Assembly (NCBI RefSeq): GCF_001447195.1
Contig: NZ_LFRI01000341.1
Coordinates: forward strand, 62,001 to 126,000
Direction of reading: 5' to 3'
Origin: Aquabacterium parvum
GTDB taxonomy: Bacteria; Pseudomonadota; Gammaproteobacteria; Burkholderiales; Burkholderiaceae_C
Length of the DNA: 64,000 nucleotides
The position numbers and the translations under genes were made by a program. Each line of letters starts with the position of its first letter. Within the stretch, counting starts at the first letter, position 1. The notes beneath the pieces are model-generated. The model searched no databases. It saw only the letters and a program-made list of their open reading frames with translations, and had not been told where the DNA came from. This document shows positions 59,399 through 64,000 of this stretch, in pieces.

Positions 59399-62026
59399 AT
59401 GAGCCACATCAACACCCATTTCCGCAAGCCGCTGCCCGGCACCTCCCTCGATTACTTCGACACGCAAGCCGCCGTCGAAGCCATCCAGCCGGGCGCCTGG
59501 GCCACCCTGCCCTACACCGCCCGCGTGCACGCCGAGAACATCGTGCGCAAGGCAGACCCGGCCATCGTCACCGATTGCCTCAAGCAGATCGTCGAGCGCA
59601 AGCGCGACCTCGACTTCCCCTGGTTCCCGGCCCGCGTGGCCTGCCACGACATCCTGGGCCAGACCGCCCTGGTCGACCTGGCTGGCCTGCGTGACGCCAT
59701 CGCAAAAGAAGGCGGAGATCCGGCCAAGGTGAACCCGGTGGTGCCCGTGCAGCTGATCGTGGACCACTCGCTGGCCGTGGAGTGCGGCGGGTTCGACAGC
59801 CAAGCCTTCCAGAAGAACCGCGACATCGAGGAGCGCCGCAACGAAGACCGCTTCCACTTCATAGAGTGGACGAAGAAGGCCTTCGCCAACGTGGACGTGA
59901 TTCCCGCGGGCAACGGCATCATGCACCAGATCAACCTGGAGAAGATGTCGCCCGTGATCCACTCGGACAACGGTGTGGCCTACCCCGACACCTGCGTCGG
60001 CACCGACTCGCACACCCCGCACGTGGACGCGCTGGGCGTGATCGCCATTGGCGTGGGCGGCCTCGAAGCCGAGAACGTGATGCTGGGCCGGGCTTCGTGG
60101 ATGCGCCTGCCTGAAATCGTGGGCGTGAAGCTCACCGGCCAACGTCAGCCGGGCATCACCGCCACCGACGTGGTGCTGGCGCTGACCGAGTTCCTGCGCA
60201 AGAACAAGGTCGTGGGCGCGTACCTTGAGTTCCATGGCGAGGGTGCGTCGAAGCTGACCATCGGCGACCGCGCCACCATCTCGAACATGGCCCCCGAATA
60301 CGGCGCCACCGCCGCCATGTTCAGCATCGACGAGCAGACGCTGGAGTACCTGACCCTGACCGGCCGCAGCGCCGAGCAGGTCAAGCTGGTCGAGACCTAC
60401 GCCAAGACCGCCGGCCTGTGGTCCGACTCACTGAAGAACGCCGTGTACGAGCGCAACCTCGAGTTCGACCTGTCGAGCGTGGTGCGCAACATGGCCGGCC
60501 CGTCGAACCCGCACGCCCGCGTGGCCACGAGCGATCTCGCCTCCAAGGGCATCGCCGGTCAATGGGCCATGCCCAAGGCTGAAGAAGGCACCATGCCCGA
60601 CGGCGCCGTGATCATCGCTGCCATCACCTCGTGCACCAACACGTCGAACCCGCGCAACGTGATCGCGGCCGCCCTGCTGGCCCGCAACGCCAACAAGCTG
60701 GGCCTGACGCGCAAGCCCTGGGTCAAGTCTTCTCTGGCCCCTGGCTCGAAGGCCGTGGAGCTGTACCTCAAGGAAGCCAACCTGCTGGGCGACCTGGAAA
60801 AGCTCGGCTTCGGCATCGTGGCCTTTGCCTGCACCACCTGCAACGGCATGTCAGGCGCGCTGGATCCGGTCATCCAGAAGGAAATCGTCGACCGCGACCT
60901 CTACGCCACCGCCGTGCTCTCGGGCAACCGCAACTTCGACGGTCGCATCCACCCGTATGCCAAGCAGGCCTTCCTGGCCTCGCCCCCGCTGGTCGTGGCT
61001 TACGCCATCGCCGGCACCGTGCGCTTCGACATCGAAAACGACGTGCTGACGGTTGTGGACGGCAAGGAAATCCGCCTGAAGGACATCTGGCCGTCTGACG
61101 AAGAGATCGACGCCGTGGTCAAGGCCGCTGTGAAGCCCGAGCAGTACCGCGCCGTGTACGAGCCCATGTTCGCCATCCAGGCCGACAAGGGCGAGAAGGT
61201 CAGCCCGCAGTACGACTGGCGCCCGATGTCGACCTACATCCGCCGCCCGCCTTACTGGGACACCGAAGGCGTCGGCGCCCTGGCCGCCAACCCGCGCACG
61301 CTCAAGGCCATGCGCCCGCTGGCCATCCTGCCGGACAACATCACCACCGATCACCTGTCGCCTTCCAACGCGATCCTGATGAACTCGGCCGCCGGTGAGT
61401 ACCTGCACAAGATGGGCCTGCCGGAAGAGGACTTCAACTCCTACGCCACCCACCGTGGCGACCACCTCACCGCCATGCGCGCCACCTTCGCCAACCCCAC
61501 GCTCAAGAACGAGATGGTGCGCAAGGAAGACGGCAGCATCAAGGTGGGCTCGTGGGCCCGCGTGGAGCCCGAAGGCCAGGTCATGCGCATGTGGGAGGCC
61601 ATGGAGACCTACCTCAACCGCCGCCAGCCGCTGATCATCATCGCCGGCGCCGACTACGGTCAGGGCTCCTCGCGTGACTGGGCCGCCAAGGGTGTGCGCC
61701 TGGCGGGTGTGGAAACCGTGGTCGCCGAAGGCTTCGAGCGCATCCACCGCACCAACCTGATCGGCATGGGCGTGCTGCCCCTGGAGTTCAAGCCGGGCAC
61801 CACCCGCCTGACCCTGGGCCTGGACGGCACCGAGACCTTCGACGTGGAAGGCGACCTCAAGCCGCGCGCCGACCTGACCCTGGTGATCCACCGCAAGAAC
61901 GGCGAGACCGTGAAGATGACCGTGACCAGCCGCCTGGACACCGCCGAAGAGGTGTCGGTGTACGAGGCCGGCGGCGTGCTGCAGCGCTTCGCGCAGGACT
62001 TCCTGGCAGCCAACAAGGCGGCCTGA
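59399..62026 (+). CDS. acnD: Fe/S-dependent 2-methylcitrate dehydratase AcnD
   Basis: An 875-residue aconitase-family protein that dehydrates 2-methylcitrate to 2-methylaconitate. The start at 59399 (MSHINTHFRKPLPGT) is the AcnD-type N-terminus; the open frame begins earlier at 59300 without conservation. Cluster cysteines are in ITSCTNTSNPRN and ACTTCNGMSG. The C-terminal swivelling domain has GADYGQGSSRDWAAKG. AcnD normally works with the isomerase PrpF, which is not found next to it. A strong terminator follows at 62050. Confidence 0.93.
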   Translation: MSHINTHFRKPLPGTSLDYFDTQAAVEAIQPGAWATLPYTARVHAENIVRKADPAIVTDCLKQIVERKRDLDFPWFPARVACHDILGQTALVDLAGLRDAIAKEGGDPAKVNPVVPVQLIVDHSLAVECGGFDSQAFQKNRDIEERRNEDRFHFIEWTKKAFANVDVIPAGNGIMHQINLEKMSPVIHSDNGVAYPDTCVGTDSHTPHVDALGVIAIGVGGLEAENVMLGRASWMRLPEIVGVKLTGQRQPGITATDVVLALTEFLRKNKVVGAYLEFHGEGASKLTIGDRATISNMAPEYGATAAMFSIDEQTLEYLTLTGRSAEQVKLVETYAKTAGLWSDSLKNAVYERNLEFDLSSVVRNMAGPSNPHARVATSDLASKGIAGQWAMPKAEEGTMPDGAVIIAAITSCTNTSNPRNVIAAALLARNANKLGLTRKPWVKSSLAPGSKAVELYLKEANLLGDLEKLGFGIVAFACTTCNGMSGALDPVIQKEIVDRDLYATAVLSGNRNFDGRIHPYAKQAFLASPPLVVAYAIAGTVRFDIENDVLTVVDGKEIRLKDIWPSDEEIDAVVKAAVKPEQYRAVYEPMFAIQADKGEKVSPQYDWRPMSTYIRRPPYWDTEGVGALAANPRTLKAMRPLAILPDNITTDHLSPSNAILMNSAAGEYLHKMGLPEEDFNSYATHRGDHLTAMRATFANPTLKNEMVRKEDGSIKVGSWARVEPEGQVMRMWEAMETYLNRRQPLIIIAGADYGQGSSRDWAAKGVRLAGVETVVAEGFERIHRTNLIGMGVLPLEFKPGTTRLTLGLDGTETFDVEGDLKPRADLTLVIHRKNGETVKMTVTSRLDTAEEVSVYEAGGVLQRFAQDFLAANKAA

Positions 62027-62049
62027 TCTCGATCGGTCCGTTCCGAGAG

Positions 62050-62083
62050 GGGGCATCAGGGCAACCTGGTGCCCCTTGGTTTT
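62050..62083 (+). terminator. prp operon terminator
   Basis: GGGGCATCAGG and CCTGGTGCCCC form an 11-bp stem (one G-T wobble) with a GCAA tetraloop, followed by TTGGTTTT. It lies 23 bp after acnD. Confidence 0.85.
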
Positions 62084-62170
62084 CGTTCGAGCCCGCAGCG
62101 ATAAGATCCTCCGCACATTCCAGCCTTTCAGAGAGACCGGCCCGGCCCACGCGACCAGGCCGACGCACCC

Positions 62171-63064
62171 ATGAGCAAGACCCCACACGGAGACGGCATT
62201 GAATCGGCTGCGTGGCTTCGGCGAGCCACCGCTGTCCTGGCGGCAACGCTGTGCGGCCTGGGTGCCATTTTCTGGCTCGCCGCCAACTGGGCCGCGCTGG
62301 CGCGCACCACGCAGTTCGGGCTGCTGCAGGCCTCGCTGCTCGCTGCCGGTGTCGTCGCCATGTGGCGTCCAGCTTGGCGCCCTGCATCCGCCTTGTTGCT
62401 CTTTCTGCTCTCGGGTGGGCTGCTCGCGCACATCGGCCAGACCTACCAGACCGGCGCAGACCCCTGGCAGCTTTTCGCGCTGTGGGCCCTCCTGGGGCTG
62501 CCCATGGCCTGGGGCACCCGCCACGACGCCACCTGGTCGGCCTGGGCCATGGTCGCCATGACCGCCGTGTCGCTGTGGCTGACGGCGAACACCGAAAGCG
62601 CCTGGCTGGCCCGCGACCAGGACGTAGCCACCCACGTGCTGGCCTGGATCGCATCGGGCGTCATCGCGATCGGCCTGAGCTCCCCTGTGCGCCCGTGGAT
62701 GGGCACCGGCGCCTGGAGCCAACGACTGGCCCTGACCCTGTTCACCATCGGCGTATCGAGCCATGCCGTCGCCAACTTGCTGGCCGACGGCGGCGTTCGG
62801 GTCTACGGCCTGGGCTTGCTGGTGATGGGCGCGGGCGCGGGACTCTTGTCGCGCCCCCGCTGGTTCGACCTGTACGGCTTGAGCGTCCTGACCCTGGGGC
62901 TCAATGTGTGTGTCGTGAGCGGACTGGGGCGCTGGTTGCTGGAAGGCACACGAGGGGATGCCTTGGGCGCCTGGTTGCTCCTGGGCCTGCTGGCAGCGGG
63001 CTTGCTGGGTGCCTCGGTGAAGGGCGTGATGCACATCGCGCGCGAGCACGGGGAACCAGCATGA
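62171..63064 (+). CDS. DUF2157-type membrane protein
   Basis: A 297-residue inner-membrane protein with about eight hydrophobic helices. The N-terminal AAWLRRATAVLAATLCGLGAIFWLAANWAAL resembles DUF2157 proteins, and GGLLAHIGQTYQTGADPWQLFALWALL is the conserved internal motif of that family. The function is unknown. The prp terminator lies upstream, so it has its own transcript. Its stop overlaps the next gene's ATG by four bases (ATGA), so the two proteins are likely made together. Confidence 0.8.
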   Translation: MSKTPHGDGIESAAWLRRATAVLAATLCGLGAIFWLAANWAALARTTQFGLLQASLLAAGVVAMWRPAWRPASALLLFLLSGGLLAHIGQTYQTGADPWQLFALWALLGLPMAWGTRHDATWSAWAMVAMTAVSLWLTANTESAWLARDQDVATHVLAWIASGVIAIGLSSPVRPWMGTGAWSQRLALTLFTIGVSSHAVANLLADGGVRVYGLGLLVMGAGAGLLSRPRWFDLYGLSVLTLGLNVCVVSGLGRWLLEGTRGDALGAWLLLGLLAAGLLGASVKGVMHIAREHGEPA

Positions 63065-64000
63065 GCACACCCTCTCGCCCTTGGCCTGTCGTCCTGCTGA
63101 GCGCCCTCGGTGCATGGCTGGCAGCGATCCCCTTCTTCGCGGTGGCCGTCTTGTTGATGGAACCCCTGCTGCGCGAGCAGGAAGGCGCCTTGCTCGCCGG
63201 GTTGCTCATGCTGGCAGGTGCCCTGGCGCTGCTGCGCGCGCCCGCACGTTCGCTGTTCGTCGAAAACCTGGGCGTGCCCACCCTGCTCGCCGGCCTGACC
63301 TTGCTGGGCTGGGGCCTGAGCGCCCCACTGGGCTGGCAACCTGCCAGCGCCACCCTCGGTCTGATTGCCTTGGGCCTGGGGCCTGCGGTGCCACAAGCCT
63401 GGGTGCGCAACCTGCTGGGCGCGCTGGCCTGCCCATTGATGCTGGTGGCCTGCACGCAAGAGGCATGGTGGCGGGGTGACCGGGGGTGGTGGAGCCCATG
63501 GCTGACCTCGCACCTGGCGGTCGCCACCTGGCTGGGCTCTGTGGGGTGGTTGCGCCAGCGTGCCAGCACACACCCAGCGATCGCCGAAGCGGTCACCGAC
63601 CTGGGTAACGGCTGGATCGCCTCCGCGCTGCTGGCCCTGGCCTGGTGGTCGGGCTCCACTTTCGTGCTGAACGAGCCACTCAAACTCGATGGCGCTCCAG
63701 CGTCACTCAGCCTCCAGGCCTCGTGGACCTGGCGGGGCCTCGACTTGGGGTCGGTCACCGTCGCCCTGGCAGCCATGTGGTGGCTGGCCTCGCACCGGTC
63801 AGCTTGGCGTCAGGCCTGGTGCGCCGGCCTAGCGGCAGTGGCGTGCGGGCTGGCTGCATTCATGCCCGCGCTGGGCGGTGTGCTGCTGGTGGCCGCCGCC
63901 TGCCTGACCACCCGGCGTCCGCGCATGGCCACCTGGGCCGGCGTCGTGGCGCTCTGGACACTCGGTGCCTTCTATCACCAGCTCGCCTGGCCCCTGGCCA
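63061..64000 (+). CDS. DUF4401-type membrane protein, 3' truncated by window edge
   Basis: An open frame from ATG at 63061 (MSTPSRPWPVVLLSALGAWL) to the end of the window with no stop: at least 313 residues, rich in hydrophobic helices. It pairs with the DUF2157-like gene by ATGA overlap. The DUF2157-DUF4401 pairing is common in proteobacteria; the YQTGAD-type motif is in the partner. The DUF4401 assignment rests on context and topology as much as on sequence. The function is unknown. Confidence 0.7.
   Translation, partial: MSTPSRPWPVVLLSALGAWLAAIPFFAVAVLLMEPLLREQEGALLAGLLMLAGALALLRAPARSLFVENLGVPTLLAGLTLLGWGLSAPLGWQPASATLGLIALGLGPAVPQAWVRNLLGALACPLMLVACTQEAWWRGDRGWWSPWLTSHLAVATWLGSVGWLRQRASTHPAIAEAVTDLGNGWIASALLALAWWSGSTFVLNEPLKLDGAPASLSLQASWTWRGLDLGSVTVALAAMWWLASHRSAWRQAWCAGLAAVACGLAAFMPALGGVLLVAAACLTTRRPRMATWAGVVALWTLGAFYHQLAWPLA

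Overview
The window looks like ordinary chromosome from a GC-rich betaproteobacterium of the order Burkholderiales. This is inferred from gene order and protein character: the truA-trpFBA-accD-folC-dedD-cvpA-purF-metZ string, the gntR-sdhCDABE-gltA block divergent from mdh, the AcnD-type methylcitrate pathway, and an XrtB-like exosortase with PEP-CTERM proteins. The combination suggests a Leptothrix/Aquabacterium/Ideonella-like lineage, but genus cannot be fixed by eye. No phage, insertion sequence, CRISPR array or toxin-antitoxin module was seen.

Layout. 1-7.7 kb: the end of a Cho/UvrC-like nuclease gene, a tRNA-Thr, a secreted Cys-rich protein, and a minus-strand run (prfB with its programmed frameshift, pepN, fbp) plus an alpha/beta hydrolase. 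7.9-13.6 kb: a large PAS/GAF/PAS/GGDEF/EAL membrane protein, a thioesterase-like protein, a split chromate-transporter pair and a small GNAT-like protein. 13.7-16.9 kb: a surface-protein sorting locus with an exosortase fused to EpsI, an EpsD-like lipoprotein foldase and a PEP-CTERM substrate. 17-19.8 kb: waaA (Kdo transferase) and a phosphomannomutase/phosphoglucomutase. 20.0-20.8 kb: six tRNA genes, a tandem duplication of Ala-Glu-Asp, just downstream of gltX.

20.9-40.7 kb is one long minus-strand biosynthetic stretch: leuC, a hidden entericidin-like lipoprotein gene, leuD, leuB, asd, fimV, truA, trpF, trpB, trpA, accD, then folC, dedD, cvpA, purF, metZ and gltX. It links leucine, aspartate-family, tryptophan, fatty-acid, folate, purine and methionine synthesis. 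A clear terminator lies between accD and folC. A second PEP-CTERM protein gene is divergent from leuC.

41.7-49.1 kb is the TCA block: a GntR/UTRA regulator, sdhC, sdhD, sdhA, sdhB, sdhE and gltA on minus, with mdh divergent and a perfect 16-bp palindrome between regulator and mdh. 49.2-54.9 kb holds a chemotaxis receptor, a CitE-like lyase, a B12-binding-type radical SAM protein and a third PEP-CTERM protein. 54.9-62.1 kb is the 2-methylcitrate cycle: prpR (carrying a G10 tract just before its DNA-binding domain) divergent from prpB-prpC-acnD, with a textbook sigma-54 promoter and an upstream repeat pair. A strong terminator follows acnD, and no prpF is seen. The window ends in a DUF2157/DUF4401-like membrane-protein pair that runs off the edge.

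No clearly undescribed multi-gene system was found. The most interesting items are the possible phase-variable tract in prpR, the exosortase-EpsI fusion locus with three dispersed substrates, the radical SAM protein with CX4CX2C spacing, the palindrome between gntR and mdh, and the duplicated tRNA array.
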